Shown: piece after piece, positions 24,132 to 34,245 of the stretch
Position numbering within the stretch: position 1 is the first letter of the stretch
Layout: each line of letters starts with the position of its first letter
IMG/VR virus record: IMGVR_UViG_3300017917_005108
Span: 1 to 64,000 of that record
Reading direction: 5' to 3' (one strand)
Length of the DNA stretch: 64,000 nt
Origin: a virus
Notes under the pieces: model-generated
The model's input: the letters and a program-made list of their open reading frames with translations, nothing else
What the model was told of the DNA's origin: nothing
The model's database searches: none
Program-made: the position numbers and the translations under genes

Positions 24132-25481
24132 TTAAAAATTAAGATTTACCGGAGCCGGCTGTAAGACTGCTGGCCAGTTAGTTATAACATCTAATATACT
24201 GTAGTTATTAAAATTTTCTGAAAAAGATTTTATAGAATCGTTGATTAGTTCTTTTAGTTCTGTAATATCTTTTAAAACATTACTATCAGTAATATCGTTT
24301 TCGTCATCTAAAAATTTAAATATTTCTTTCTTTCTTTCTTCAAGATACTTTAATTTACTGTTAAAAATTTGCAATTTTATATCTTTTTGTTCTTCAGAAA
24401 GACTATCAGTTTCAAATAATTTTTTAACACTATTAACAGATAAATTGTTATCTGGTACATATATATTAATAGCTTTAATAAGTCTAAGAAGATAGTCATT
24501 TATTGCATAAAATTCAATACGCTTGTCTTCATAATCATTAGTAATAATTTTAATATCCTCACTACTATCTAAGCTAGCAGATGAATCTTTTGTGAGAACA
24601 TAAGTAGAGGTCTCTAAGTTAAAATTATTAAATGGCCAATAAAAGAATACATCGTCAATATTTTTAAAAACTGATAACTCTTCTATAAAATTTACTTTTG
24701 ATATTTTCTCAATTTCATTTTTATAACTGGCTTTTAAAAATCTACTATCTGTATTTTTCTCTGATAAATTTTCTATTTTTTTATTAAGCAAATCAATATA
24801 TTCTTCTCTCTTTTTTGACAAAACTGTATTCCAACAAGCTTTAATAAGTTCTCTTCTTTTATAATCGTCGACTTCGTTAATAACAGAAAGCTGAACTTCT
24901 TTATCAAAATGATATAGAATGTTAGCAATAGGTTGGCTTAGAGCGTCGATAACTTTTTTATTTTTAGAATAAAAAGCTTCTGCAAGAGCACCATCATACC
25001 TAACAATTAATAGGTCTAAGGTATCCATGTTAACATTGACTGGCTCGCCTAACATAGCATTACTTCTAAAAGCATCTATAATTTTTAACTCAATATCTGT
25101 ATTGCGTTGATAAGATACTTTTTGTGTTTTTCTTATTAACTTAAGTCTATCTATAATATACTTACAGTTTGATATTACATCATCTTTTAAAAAGTTACCT
25201 GGGGTTTGACCTGTAGGTATGCTTATAAAAATATTATATGATATATCTTTATAATCTAATGTGACTAAATTACCGCTTTTTAAATCAATAAAAGTTATGC
25301 TATTTTCACCTACTATAATTTTATTAGTGGGTACTGTATCTAAGCAATATTCTAAAAGCTCTTTATTAAGGGTTGTGAAATAAAAATTTTCGTTTGAATC
25401 ACCAACTATATTAATTTGCAGAGATAGCCCCCTTACAAAATGTTCTATATCTTTTTTTGTTATTAAAATTCTATTGCTCAT
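24132..25481 (-). CDS. Helical structural-type hypothetical protein (449 aa)
   Basis: Not recognised. The first 150 residues look like a mixed domain (FYFTTLNKELLEY ... IVGENSITFIDL), and 170-270 plus 350-430 are strongly helical with heptad-like character (YIDLLNKKIENLSEK; EEQKDIKLQIFNSKLKYLEERKKEI). It is the last gene of the long virion block, starts 4 nt inside the upstream gene, and ends beside the accessory island. It is probably a virion or assembly component, perhaps a fibre-associated or chaperone protein; this is inference from position only. Confidence 0.6.
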   Translation of the reverse strand: MSNRILITKKDIEHFVRGLSLQINIVGDSNENFYFTTLNKELLEYCLDTVPTNKIIVGENSITFIDLKSGNLVTLDYKDISYNIFISIPTGQTPGNFLKDDVISNCKYIIDRLKLIRKTQKVSYQRNTDIELKIIDAFRSNAMLGEPVNVNMDTLDLLIVRYDGALAEAFYSKNKKVIDALSQPIANILYHFDKEVQLSVINEVDDYKRRELIKACWNTVLSKKREEYIDLLNKKIENLSEKNTDSRFLKASYKNEIEKISKVNFIEELSVFKNIDDVFFYWPFNNFNLETSTYVLTKDSSASLDSSEDIKIITNDYEDKRIEFYAINDYLLRLIKAINIYVPDNNLSVNSVKKLFETDSLSEEQKDIKLQIFNSKLKYLEERKKEIFKFLDDENDITDSNVLKDITELKELINDSIKSFSENFNNYSILDVITNWPAVLQPAPVNLNF

Positions 25482-26068
25482 GGGTATGTTTGGTTTGGAG
25501 TTTTTTTAAATTCTAGCTTGTTGCCACAACCCTCACTATCTTGAATCCAAATTTGAAAAGTTGCTGTACCTGCTGACATTCCAGAAAATGAATAATCTTT
25601 TGTGGGAGACCCTGATTGCCAGCTATCAAGACCTGCAGCAGTACCGAGATTTGTATTAACCCAGAAATAATATGGTGAACCTGCATCGCTATTTGATCCT
25701 TGACATCGTAAAGTAAAGGTATCTCTATTTCCTGAACCTATATTACTAACTGAAATTACAGGTTTACTATTATAAGAACTAAAAAACTCTGACATTCTTG
25801 CTGCTCTCCAGTTTGTAGAACCAAATGTAGATGAAATTGATTCCCAATTAGCGTTGGGAGCATAAAACCCACCATTTGCTACAGATTTTGCAGCTTCTAG
25901 TTGATATGGCATGCAAAGACTGTTTGCAGCACTGGCATTAGCGGATAATATACCACCCATTGCAGTTACTTCAGTCTGATCTAAAGAACTATTGGGATTA
26001 GTTAATCCCATATAAAATCTTATTGTACTAAACTGTAGTGGATTACCAGCGGTAGGTAGTCTAGCCAT
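25478..26068 (-). CDS. Probable short tail-fibre/virion protein (196 aa)
   Basis: MARLPTAGNPLQFSTIRFYMGL at the N-terminus resembles small virion proteins that precede a shared sequence in many phage fibre sets. Residues 80-110 (WRAARMSEFFSSYNSKP) link to a C-terminal beta domain with an Ig-like look (VISVSNIGSGNRDTFTL ... SGMSAGTATFQIWIQDSEG). There are no membrane segments. The late octamer overlaps the stop codon of the upstream fibre gene, so it likely has its own transcript. Confidence 0.6.
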   Translation of the reverse strand: MARLPTAGNPLQFSTIRFYMGLTNPNSSLDQTEVTAMGGILSANASAANSLCMPYQLEAAKSVANGGFYAPNANWESISSTFGSTNWRAARMSEFFSSYNSKPVISVSNIGSGNRDTFTLRCQGSNSDAGSPYYFWVNTNLGTAAGLDSWQSGSPTKDYSFSGMSAGTATFQIWIQDSEGCGNKLEFKKTPNQTYP

Positions 26069-26072
26069 AAAC

Positions 26073-27683
26073 TTATTTATTTAATGCTTTTATTGATTCA
26101 ATAAGAAGAGGTATTAATTTCTCATATCTAACAGCTTTATAGCCATCATCTCTTGTTTCTACTATCTCAGGCATTACTTTCTCTACTTCTTGAGCTATAA
26201 CACCATAGTCTTTACCGTTTTTTCCAGAATTTTCACTCCATTCAAAATATACCCCTCTTAATTTGTTTATTTTTTCTAATGGAGATTCAATAGTACTGAC
26301 ATTATCTTTAAGACGCTCATCAGAAGAAGCAAAAGCTATAATATCTTGTGAAGCTCTAATAGCACCAGAAACTGTTAGATAACTAGATGAACCACCAGCT
26401 CCAATACGAGCTAGCATTCCTGAACCTGCACTTATTGTAATATAACTAGAATTTTGATTAAAGTAAATTTTACTACCATTAGTATTTTCTATATTAACAA
26501 AATCACCGTTATCACTTATAATGTTACAAGACCCATTATATGCATATAAAGATCCTGGCGAGTTGTATGCATTGATTGTTAATGCATAATTGTTGTTAGC
26601 AGGATTTATGTTAATACCTGCTACCCCTCCTCCAGAAGAAGCATTATCTTTAATAATTAGATAGGGGCTTGTATCGGGTCCCATTACTCTTAAAATAGTT
26701 TGATTATTAGGGCTACCAAGCTGTTGAATTACTACTGTATCTATATTGTTGTTATAATTAATAACACTTAAAGTACTTGTTACAGATACAATAGTATCGA
26801 GATAAGTAAGATCTCCTTGAACAGATAAATTTCCAACTACAGTAAGGTCACTTGAAAATAAAGAATTATCTCTAAATTGTGCAAAACCATAGAAATCAAA
26901 ATCAGGTGAACCTGCAACACCAGTTCGGTTAGATGAAAATGTAGTTACATATGTATCAGCAACTTTTAAAGCATTTTTTCCATTAGCTTTTAAATTAATA
27001 GAGGCTTTACCCTGTAAATCAAAGTTTCCTGAAACTGAATCTATTAATGAATTACCTAACGCACTTCTTGCATAAATTCCAATTTGATTAGGGCTTACAT
27101 TAATATCATTTACAAAAATATTTTTATCTACATTAACAGTTGCATCAAAATTGTTTAATACTTTTCTATTAGCTATACTACCAAAATAAAAACTGTTGCG
27201 TACAGCACAAAGAGAGAGATACGTAGAATCAAACTGTAGTTTACCTTGAATTCCCTGTATTTGTGTTGCACCTGCGTCGGGGTAACTAACAGAAAACCCT
27301 TCTCCTGTAAAATCTGGAGAAATTCGTAATTTATTTTCAAAAGGATCGCTATTAATGTTAGATATGTTGTTTATTGTATAAAATTTAGGATTTAAATTAC
27401 TCCATGAGCCACCTCCATTGTACGCATATAGAATATTGTTTTCATATATTAAGTCGCCTTGAGAGCTATAAGGATTAAAAGAGTTTTTATCACCTGTTTC
27501 CCCCAGGTATTTGTTACCAGCGGGTGTACCGCCTGGTGTAATACCGTCGCCAATAAACAATCTTCTTGTATCAATTGAATAGCCTAGCTCTCCTTCAGTC
27601 AAAACAGTAAGAACTCTTTCAGATTCTAGTCCTCTACGAACTAAAATCTTTACTATTGTGTCAGATGTAATTTCTACAGCCAT
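26073..27683 (-). CDS. Tail fibre with C-terminal S74 intramolecular chaperone
   Basis: 536 residues. The N-terminal 60 residues (VKILVRRGLESER ... GELGYSIDTRRLFIGDG) form the attachment-type domain that also opens the next upstream gene. A long repetitive beta region follows. The last 80 residues start SSDERLKDNVSTIESPLEKI and include YGVIAQEVEKVMPEIV and YEKLIPLLIESIK, the S74 chaperone that trimerises fibres and then cleaves itself off, typically at the Ser-Asp before ERLKD. This is a virion surface protein, probably a side or tail fibre contacting the host. It begins 1 nt after the upstream stop. Confidence 0.88.
   Translation of the reverse strand: MAVEITSDTIVKILVRRGLESERVLTVLTEGELGYSIDTRRLFIGDGITPGGTPAGNKYLGETGDKNSFNPYSSQGDLIYENNILYAYNGGGSWSNLNPKFYTINNISNINSDPFENKLRISPDFTGEGFSVSYPDAGATQIQGIQGKLQFDSTYLSLCAVRNSFYFGSIANRKVLNNFDATVNVDKNIFVNDINVSPNQIGIYARSALGNSLIDSVSGNFDLQGKASINLKANGKNALKVADTYVTTFSSNRTGVAGSPDFDFYGFAQFRDNSLFSSDLTVVGNLSVQGDLTYLDTIVSVTSTLSVINYNNNIDTVVIQQLGSPNNQTILRVMGPDTSPYLIIKDNASSGGGVAGININPANNNYALTINAYNSPGSLYAYNGSCNIISDNGDFVNIENTNGSKIYFNQNSSYITISAGSGMLARIGAGGSSSYLTVSGAIRASQDIIAFASSDERLKDNVSTIESPLEKINKLRGVYFEWSENSGKNGKDYGVIAQEVEKVMPEIVETRDDGYKAVRYEKLIPLLIESIKALNK
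26074..26081 (-). promoter_or_regulatory. T4-type late promoter octamer AATAAATA
   Basis: AATAAATA, spacer AGTTT (5 nt), then ATG at 26068. It lies on the last codons of the S74 fibre gene. Confidence 0.6.
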
Positions 27684-27684
27684 A

Positions 27685-28377
27685 TTATAATTTTACCTTT
27701 AAAATTCCTGTTACAAGCTCGTAATACACCTGCCCTGTTCTGAGTGAGCCTACTGTAGAAGAATCTGGCAGAGAAAATAAAGCAAGATTACTCCATGTTA
27801 AATTTTTACCAGAGAAGTTTAAATTATTCACATTTAATGCTGATTCATCTACAGTTAAAGCACCACCAACTATTTTAATCTTCACATTATCATAACTAAC
27901 GCTCACCTTGCCTATACCTGAAGCTCTAGAAAAACCTTGAGTTAGGTCAAATACATCAGAGTTTACCTGAGCGGCACTAATACCTGTAGTTTGCACTACA
28001 AGTTGACCGCCGCCATTATATGTCATTGTTTTATTATCTGTTCTTGGACCTATAAATTGATAGGCTGCAGGATCTCCATAATTTGGAAAATTTGATGAAT
28101 CATAACCTGTTAATGCATAAAGCTTGCTATCGCTAGTACTAAAAATAATATCACCTATCTGCGCAGTAGCTAAATTAGTCCCTGTGGCCACACTTCCATT
28201 ATAATAAAGCTTAGCCCCGGTAGGATATCCGCCTTTTGTAACACCATCGCCTGCAAATAGGCGTTTTGATGCAGAATCAATAACATAGCCTAATTCTCCG
28301 TTATCTAGAGTAATTAGCTTTCTTTCAGCATCAGTACCTCTTCTAACTTTAAGTTTTACTACATTTACTGTGGCCAT
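27685..28377 (-). CDS. Short fibre protein sharing the N-terminal attachment domain
   Basis: 230 residues. Residues 7-50 (LKVRRGTDAERKL ... GELGYVIDSASKRLFAGDG) are homologous to the start of the S74 fibre downstream. The rest is beta-rich with no S74 chaperone. It may be a shaft or connector, or a truncated fibre whose tip is supplied by the next gene. The late octamer is 6 nt before the ATG. Confidence 0.75.
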   Translation of the reverse strand: MATVNVVKLKVRRGTDAERKLITLDNGELGYVIDSASKRLFAGDGVTKGGYPTGAKLYYNGSVATGTNLATAQIGDIIFSTSDSKLYALTGYDSSNFPNYGDPAAYQFIGPRTDNKTMTYNGGGQLVVQTTGISAAQVNSDVFDLTQGFSRASGIGKVSVSYDNVKIKIVGGALTVDESALNVNNLNFSGKNLTWSNLALFSLPDSSTVGSLRTGQVYYELVTGILKVKL

Positions 28378-28383
28378 TGAAAT

Positions 28384-28391
28384 TATTTATT
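28384..28391 (-). promoter_or_regulatory. T4-type late promoter octamer AATAAATA
   Basis: AATAAATA with a 6-nt spacer to ATG at 28377. Confidence 0.5.
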
Positions 28392-28408
28392 AAAAATACT
28401 CTATTTCA

Positions 28409-30028
28409 CTAGTTTAAATATATAATAGTACTATCTAAAGGAGCCTTTTTAACTTCATCTTTTAGAATATTTAAAAGATTTTCCTGTATGTCATATATCT
28501 TCTCTAGACATCTATTAACGACAGCATTTTGAAATACTTCATTTTTACCTATAAAAAAGTCAATATCAGTTTCAAAATAAATAGATTCTCTTTCTTCTAC
28601 TGTTAAATATCTTGTAAATTTAAAAACTATATTATTTTTTTCATCTCTTTTAAATAAAAATTTTCCTATTATTTGATCTCTAAATCTCATATGATTTATT
28701 AAAAGTTTAGAAAGTGCTTTATTAAAGATCCAGCTTTGAACATACTCTAATTCATTAAATTTGATTTCATCATATGTATATACATCATAATTAGGAATAG
28801 TTAAAATATCATATAGGTTTACATTATCGTAAAATGAATTAAACATAGGCGTGTTTCCGTTTTTTGTATATACTATATTTCTATCATTTTGATTATCTTT
28901 AGTTGGAATTGTGGTAAAACCGTAAACTATTTGAGGTGTGGTGTAGTTAAAGAGGTAGAACAAATATTTACCTATTGTTTCTTGAGGAAGTGAGACAAAT
29001 TTTTTATATATATTTTTGTTGCTAGTTACATAAAATATATTGTCATCTGTTTGTGAGAAAAATAAATTAGTAAAAACCTCATCATCATTAGTAATAGAAG
29101 AAAGAGATACAACAGTTTTTGTACTGAAATTACTGTCGTATTTTAATAATAAACTATTATTACATAATATATACATATTTCCAAAATTATCATTTTTAAT
29201 TCTTATAGGGTATGCGCTTAATAAATCTCTTTGTAAGCCGTAAGTATATTTCCAATTTAAATTTTCATCATATTCTTTTACACATAAATTTCCGCTATCT
29301 AAGATGTAGATATTATTATCGTAGTAGCTTATACCTCTTGGATTCTTAAATTCATACTTATCTTTTATAGAACCATTACCGCCAATAGCTTTTTGAAAAA
29401 ATAACCTATTGGTTAAAATATTATCATCTGTGTAGAGACCGTTACCATCGTACTTGTAAAGTTTACTTGCACTTAAATCTAAGACTAAAATACTATTATT
29501 TGGGCCTTTACTAATGTCGTTAATATATCCGAAATTAATACCGGTTGGCTGCTCTGTGCTATAATCAGTAGTACTCAATACAACTCCTATAGTAGATTGA
29601 TTTATATTTGAATCTAATAGTATTAATTTTTGTCCTGTTGTAGCTAGAATATTATATTTTTGCGCTTCAGGGTTATTTGCACCGTAAATTAATGTAAGAT
29701 TATCAAGGTCAGGGAGGCCTACACTTGAAAGAGGTTGAAATTGTTGTGAAGATGCACCATAATACCACGTAAATTCATTATGCAATGAAGACACACCAGC
29801 AATCGCTGTTGAAGATAGAGGAATTAAATTGCTAGCAATTTTACTGTATTTGTAGAGATATAAAAAATTATCATATAAATGTTTTATTTTTAAATTAACT
29901 AAACCTGCAGTTACGGTATCGTTTGGCGCTATTTTTATTTTATCTCTATTAAAAGGTAGAGTTAAATTATAACTTACAAATCTATCGTATATTAATCCTG
30001 AATTGTTAAAGACTTCTTCTATATTCAT
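28409..30028 (-). CDS. Virion protein with propeller-like repeats (539 aa)
   Basis: N-terminal 60 residues are globular. Residues 90-340 or so carry repeated short strands with the NHL-like pattern NPRGISYYDNNIYILDSGN and KEYDENLNWKY, suggesting a six-bladed propeller. The last 120 residues are helical (MRFRDQIIGKFLFKRDE ... IYDIQENLLNILKDEV). The C-terminal helical part resembles that of the next upstream gene, hinting at a shared virion-docking role. The start overlaps the upstream stop by 1 nt (TAATG). Confidence 0.6.
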   Translation of the reverse strand: MNIEEVFNNSGLIYDRFVSYNLTLPFNRDKIKIAPNDTVTAGLVNLKIKHLYDNFLYLYKYSKIASNLIPLSSTAIAGVSSLHNEFTWYYGASSQQFQPLSSVGLPDLDNLTLIYGANNPEAQKYNILATTGQKLILLDSNINQSTIGVVLSTTDYSTEQPTGINFGYINDISKGPNNSILVLDLSASKLYKYDGNGLYTDDNILTNRLFFQKAIGGNGSIKDKYEFKNPRGISYYDNNIYILDSGNLCVKEYDENLNWKYTYGLQRDLLSAYPIRIKNDNFGNMYILCNNSLLLKYDSNFSTKTVVSLSSITNDDEVFTNLFFSQTDDNIFYVTSNKNIYKKFVSLPQETIGKYLFYLFNYTTPQIVYGFTTIPTKDNQNDRNIVYTKNGNTPMFNSFYDNVNLYDILTIPNYDVYTYDEIKFNELEYVQSWIFNKALSKLLINHMRFRDQIIGKFLFKRDEKNNIVFKFTRYLTVEERESIYFETDIDFFIGKNEVFQNAVVNRCLEKIYDIQENLLNILKDEVKKAPLDSTIIYLN

Positions 30029-31755
30029 TAATTACTCCATTTAATTTCATTTATTTTTATATAAGCAGGAACTGTTTTAGCTAAAATAGAATATATTCTT
30101 TTTTCTATTTCTAACTTTAATTCATCGTTTAATATACTGCTATTTTTAAGAACTATATTCATTAAGGTAGATTTATTACCGGGGATACTAAATTTAAAGT
30201 ATCTTTCAATTTCTTCTAAATAATTTCTCCTACCACAAGCAGTGTCAAATACAATATCTTGAATTTCTCCAGAATTAGCTTTAGCATGAAACGCAATATC
30301 AAAATAATTTAAAGGTTCACTATATAAATAAAAATTTTTCATTGTAATACCTGTTGTGTTAAAATTATTATCTTTTAAAAATTCAAACAACGGTAGTGAA
30401 TTAGTGTAAGGTGCTGTTCCTATAAAAAACGGTCTATCTATTAAATTAGAAAATTCATATTTTCTTGGCTTGAAAGTGTCATTAGCTACTATTTGATTAT
30501 CTATTAGAAAATAAGCTGTTCCTGTATATGTATCTACACGGAAACAGAAATTATGGTATCCAGGATCTAGAGTGGATAAATTATATACCAAATTTACATA
30601 AGCATAATCTAGATTATTAAGAGAATTTACAAGTTTTAATTTAAAATTAATACTTGATTTTGGATATAAATCCAAAATATATTCTCTTAAATAGCTAGTC
30701 TGTGTTAGTGGGATATTTACTGACGGTATGTAGTAAATTTTATAATCTTTAAATATCTCTAAATTATCATTCATTTTTAAAAACTGTGTATGATAAGATC
30801 CTGAAGAAGAAATGCTTTGTACTAATGCAGTTTTTACTATTGTATTATTTTCTAATTCATAGGTAAAGTCTATAGACGTGCATGATTTTGCGAAATTTAT
30901 AGTTGATGCAGATGCAATAAACACTAATGTGCTATCAAATTTCGAAACATTTGTATTATTATGTAAAATCCATATATTACCATCTAGATCAATATTGTAA
31001 TTGTTTAAGATTGTCTGAGATTGAAAAACTTCTGAAACATCAAAAAATGGAGAGGTTATGTTTTTCCATTTATAGATAGAATTGCCGTCAACAAAATATA
31101 TAGTACTTTTTACTCTTTTAGAATTGTTTTTTCCAGTTAAGTATAGTTTATCATCGTATAAATTAATCGTAGTTGCTCGTGAGAGAATAGTACCATAAAC
31201 TTTTTTCTCAACATCAGTATCAGCTATTACATCTTGTATGCTTCCTGTGTCTAATTCAATACGAAGTATTGATCTTCCTGGGTTAGTATTAACAAGAAAA
31301 TAAGCATATTTTTCATCGTAATCATAATCTAAAAGCTCTGTTAGAAGTGAATTATATACTGAATATACCTCTACATTTAGATTTGTGTATTTTATAAAAA
31401 TACCTGTATCATATAGTATAAAATAATCATTAAATCCTTCTTTTCTTATAACAGCAATTGCTGAAGCAGGTAATTCTACAGTATTTAAAATATCAAAGTT
31501 TAAATTGGTAATTACTAAAGCGCTTGCAGAATTTATAAATAGTGTAGGTGTTAGGTAGTTAATATTAAAAATTCCAAAACCGTCATTTGAATAATTTCCG
31601 ATTAACTGATAAGAAAATGGCTTATTCCAGTCATCCGCATACATGTCAAATACTAGAGTGAAGTTGTTTGAATATTGTATAGAAGAAAGATTGGTTGTTT
31701 TACTATATGTATATTTGTCAAAATATACTTCTTCAGTGTCATAGTAAACTGACAT
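30028..31755 (-). CDS. Virion protein with LamG-like segment (575 aa)
   Basis: Beta-rich. The middle resembles propeller strands (FDSTLVFIASA; DLDGNIWILHNNT). Residues 385-440 contain DPGYHNFCFRVDTYTGTAY and DNQIVANDTF, the core strands of a LamG/concanavalin-like domain. A helical C-terminus (STLMNIVLKNSSILNDELKL) follows. Probably a fibre or baseplate-attached adhesin that binds glycans; the target is unknown. The late octamer is 5 nt upstream. Confidence 0.62.
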   Translation of the reverse strand: MSVYYDTEEVYFDKYTYSKTTNLSSIQYSNNFTLVFDMYADDWNKPFSYQLIGNYSNDGFGIFNINYLTPTLFINSASALVITNLNFDILNTVELPASAIAVIRKEGFNDYFILYDTGIFIKYTNLNVEVYSVYNSLLTELLDYDYDEKYAYFLVNTNPGRSILRIELDTGSIQDVIADTDVEKKVYGTILSRATTINLYDDKLYLTGKNNSKRVKSTIYFVDGNSIYKWKNITSPFFDVSEVFQSQTILNNYNIDLDGNIWILHNNTNVSKFDSTLVFIASASTINFAKSCTSIDFTYELENNTIVKTALVQSISSSGSYHTQFLKMNDNLEIFKDYKIYYIPSVNIPLTQTSYLREYILDLYPKSSINFKLKLVNSLNNLDYAYVNLVYNLSTLDPGYHNFCFRVDTYTGTAYFLIDNQIVANDTFKPRKYEFSNLIDRPFFIGTAPYTNSLPLFEFLKDNNFNTTGITMKNFYLYSEPLNYFDIAFHAKANSGEIQDIVFDTACGRRNYLEEIERYFKFSIPGNKSTLMNIVLKNSSILNDELKLEIEKRIYSILAKTVPAYIKINEIKWSN

Positions 31756-31760
31756 ATTAT

Positions 31761-31768
31761 TATTTACT
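31761..31768 (-). promoter_or_regulatory. T4-type late promoter octamer AGTAAATA
   Basis: AGTAAATA, spacer ATAAT (5 nt), then ATG at 31755. Confidence 0.55.
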
Positions 31769-31789
31769 ATTCAAGTTAGATACAACTAC

Positions 31790-32356
31790 TTATGAAATTT
31801 TGTTTATTTTCACATTAGCATAGATTTCTGTAGTAAAGTTACCTTCAACTCCAAATCCATTAGTGCTTTGGGTAGATTGACATCTTTGCTGTAATTCAAA
31901 CGTTTTACTAGAAGCAATAGTAAATCTACCTTGTATAATATTGTTTACAGTAACGTTTGAATAAGCGTAAATAGCTCCTCCTAGTAAAGTTGTAGATGTG
32001 TCTGTTATATTTTGCAGCCTTGCTTGCACTCTATTACAAGAATAGGCTGGTGCTACTGCAAAAAAATCATATGTACCTGGAGGCAAAGTAAACTGATTAC
32101 TAGCTAGTGAACATATATTGCCTGTATCTAATACTTTAGTATTAAGTGTTCTAGTTCTCCAATCACCGCTAGTAAATGACCCACCGGGGGTGTTTTGAGT
32201 TTTTTGATCCTGTAAAACTACTGTATAGTCAACTCTACCGGTTGAAACAGCAGAAGCTAATGTAGTTCTATACGTTACTACCCCAGTTGTTAGTGGAAAA
32301 TAGTCAAAACTAGCTGGCTGCTGTATAGGTAAATCTATAATTTTTACGTTTGCCAT
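31790..32356 (-). CDS. Short fibre-tip protein, C1q/TNF-like jelly-roll (188 aa)
   Basis: N-terminal 40 residues are a linker (MANVKIIDLPIQQPASFDYF). The remainder looks like a compact jelly-roll: FTLPPGTYDFFAVAPAYSCNRVQARL, then strands, then FELQQRCQSTQSTNGFGVEG and a closing EIYANVKINKIS. The 'LPPGTY...' and 'LQxRxxxxxxxxGxGxxxxxxxEIYxxVxIxKI' features recur at the C-termini of marine phage fibres and resemble C1q-like trimers. Likely receptor-binding. Confidence 0.65.
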   Translation of the reverse strand: MANVKIIDLPIQQPASFDYFPLTTGVVTYRTTLASAVSTGRVDYTVVLQDQKTQNTPGGSFTSGDWRTRTLNTKVLDTGNICSLASNQFTLPPGTYDFFAVAPAYSCNRVQARLQNITDTSTTLLGGAIYAYSNVTVNNIIQGRFTIASSKTFELQQRCQSTQSTNGFGVEGNFTTEIYANVKINKIS

Positions 32357-32363
32357 ATATTAT

Positions 32364-32371
32364 TATTTATG
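32364..32371 (-). promoter_or_regulatory. T4-type late promoter octamer CATAAATA
   Basis: CATAAATA with a 7-nt spacer to ATG at 32356. It overlaps the stop region of the upstream gene. Confidence 0.45.
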
Positions 32372-34232
32372 GTCCAGTTATTATATAGTCACCGCTATCT
32401 GCAATAATAGGATCACTTGCATCTGTTAATAGCTTATCTACTAAAGTAGGTGTAGGAGTGGGTGTAGGCGTAACAGTAGGTGTAGGTGTTGGTGTAGGTG
32501 AAGGACCAGGAATTGTTGGAGTAGGTGTAGGAGTTGGTGTGTTTGTAGGTGTAGGAGTAGGTGTAGGTGTGGGTGTGGGTGTAGGTGTTGGTTTTGGAGC
32601 AGTAAATCCATTAGTGTCTTTTTCTATTATATTAGTATTAAATAACTGTAACCCTTTTTGAACTAAACTACCTGTTAATGAGTTTAATAGGTTTATACTA
32701 AAATCTGGTCCTATATGATGATAGGCGTAATACGTGCCTTTTTCAAATACTAAACTTGAAGGTATGTCAAATACATCAACATAACCAAACAAATCATTAA
32801 TATCCTTTACCAAACAATCAAAAACTGAAGTAAATTCAATAGCATTAAAAGTAGATGCAGTCAATGCATTTATATAGGATACTTTTATAGGGTTATAATA
32901 TCTGTCTATCCATATTGGTTTAACTTTTGGGTCTAAACTACCAGAAAGCCAAGAGCATAGAAAATCACCAGATGTTTCTTCTAGTGTATTGCCAAAATAA
33001 CTATTTCTTGAATAGTTTCCTTTTTTCTTAAAAATTTTATCACTCTTAAGAGGATGATCACCTGGAATTGCTCCTGCCTCTATTAACCCTGAATCATTTA
33101 TATTAAGTTTTGTAAATGGATAAAATATTTGGGGTATGTGAAAATAAGTAACTTTATCTTTTTTAAGAATTATATTTGAAGTATAACTTTCATATCCAAC
33201 AGTTATATTATCATTTCCTAGTAATTGGTTAGATCCTGTAAACAGTTTTTTATAATCTCTTTGAACAATTCTTTGCTCATTAAAAAATGGGTTATTTCTA
33301 GATTGATAATTTTCAGGTGTATTAGAATTCTTTAAAGATAGTAAATTAATATAAATTTCATTGCCAGAAATAGTAAAATATTCATTATTAAGTAAAAAAT
33401 TATCAAATGCATCATTATAGCTTAAACTTTCATTTATTGGTAAAGAATTATTTTTAAAGTTTTTAAGATATGATACCCAGGGGTCTGAAATATCTGTAAA
33501 GTTAGGCCCATAATTTCTTTTAACACATCTAAAAATAGAATTGTTTGTAAAAGCAGCTTGAGTACCTGTAATGGGATCAACTAAAGTTAATTCATCTAAA
33601 TCAGGATTATAAGTTACATATTTTATAATATCATTTATATTTTTTTGCAATACTATAAAATTATCACCTCTATCATAGTTGTAGATAAAAATTTGAGGTG
33701 AATACTGTCCAAAATTATCTGCATCAATATCTTTACACATGCTTAAATTTCCTGTATAATCAAGTGTTAAAAATCTCTTTACACCGTCATTTTCATGAGC
33801 AATTTTACACAATGCATCAGTTAAAAATACAATTTCAAAAAAGTATCTGTTGTCAATTAAGTCACTTTTACCAGAAACTGCTACATTACAATTAAAAATG
33901 TTTGGTGATGGCTCTGCTGCAACCCAAAATTTAGAAAGCGGTGAAATAAAATCAATAGCGTTTACAGCAAGATAGGTAGAAAACCCCTCATCTGGTAATG
34001 GCTCTAATGGTTCTATCTCTAGAACATCAGATAAAAAATTAGTTTTAGAAAGATATAAATTCGAGTAGTTGTTTGTTGAAGTATCATTAGCATCTTTAAA
34101 AACACTTGCAAATGAAAAATTTATACTGTTTTCAGTATAAATGTTTTGTGTTTTTAAATTTAAAGTTTCGTCTAAATTATACTTGGCTGATAAGGGTATA
34201 AAATTAGTAGATGATAAGCCAAATACTTGCAT
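32367..34232 (-). CDS. Virion protein with C-terminal Pro-Thr linker (621 aa)
   Basis: Residues 1-545 are a large globular part of unknown fold with many Asn/Tyr and short strands, and no recognised domain. Residues 546-595 are a Pro-Thr repeat (PTPTPTPT with occasional NTP, SPT, VTP). The final 25 residues ([21 protein letters not shown]) look like a small closing motif also common at phage fibre C-termini. It differs from the next three genes in having the linker at the end, so the tip is minimal or was lost. Confidence 0.62.
   Translation of the reverse strand: MQVFGLSSTNFIPLSAKYNLDETLNLKTQNIYTENSINFSFASVFKDANDTSTNNYSNLYLSKTNFLSDVLEIEPLEPLPDEGFSTYLAVNAIDFISPLSKFWVAAEPSPNIFNCNVAVSGKSDLIDNRYFFEIVFLTDALCKIAHENDGVKRFLTLDYTGNLSMCKDIDADNFGQYSPQIFIYNYDRGDNFIVLQKNINDIIKYVTYNPDLDELTLVDPITGTQAAFTNNSIFRCVKRNYGPNFTDISDPWVSYLKNFKNNSLPINESLSYNDAFDNFLLNNEYFTISGNEIYINLLSLKNSNTPENYQSRNNPFFNEQRIVQRDYKKLFTGSNQLLGNDNITVGYESYTSNIILKKDKVTYFHIPQIFYPFTKLNINDSGLIEAGAIPGDHPLKSDKIFKKKGNYSRNSYFGNTLEETSGDFLCSWLSGSLDPKVKPIWIDRYYNPIKVSYINALTASTFNAIEFTSVFDCLVKDINDLFGYVDVFDIPSSLVFEKGTYYAYHHIGPDFSINLLNSLTGSLVQKGLQLFNTNIIEKDTNGFTAPKPTPTPTPTPTPTPTPTNTPTPTPTPTIPGPSPTPTPTPTVTPTPTPTPTLVDKLLTDASDPIIADSGDYIITGP
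32446..32594 (-). repeat. Pro-Thr coding tract (hexamer repeat)
   Basis: Near-perfect repetition of Pro-Thr codons (CCT/CCA/CCC + ACA/ACT/ACC), read as GGTGTx on the plus strand. Six such tracts occur in four neighbouring genes. Confidence 0.85.
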
Positions 34233-34237
34233 ATTAT

Positions 34238-34245
34238 TATTTAAG
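34238..34245 (-). promoter_or_regulatory. T4-type late promoter octamer CTTAAATA
   Basis: CTTAAATA, spacer ATAAT (5 nt), then ATG at 34232. Confidence 0.55.
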
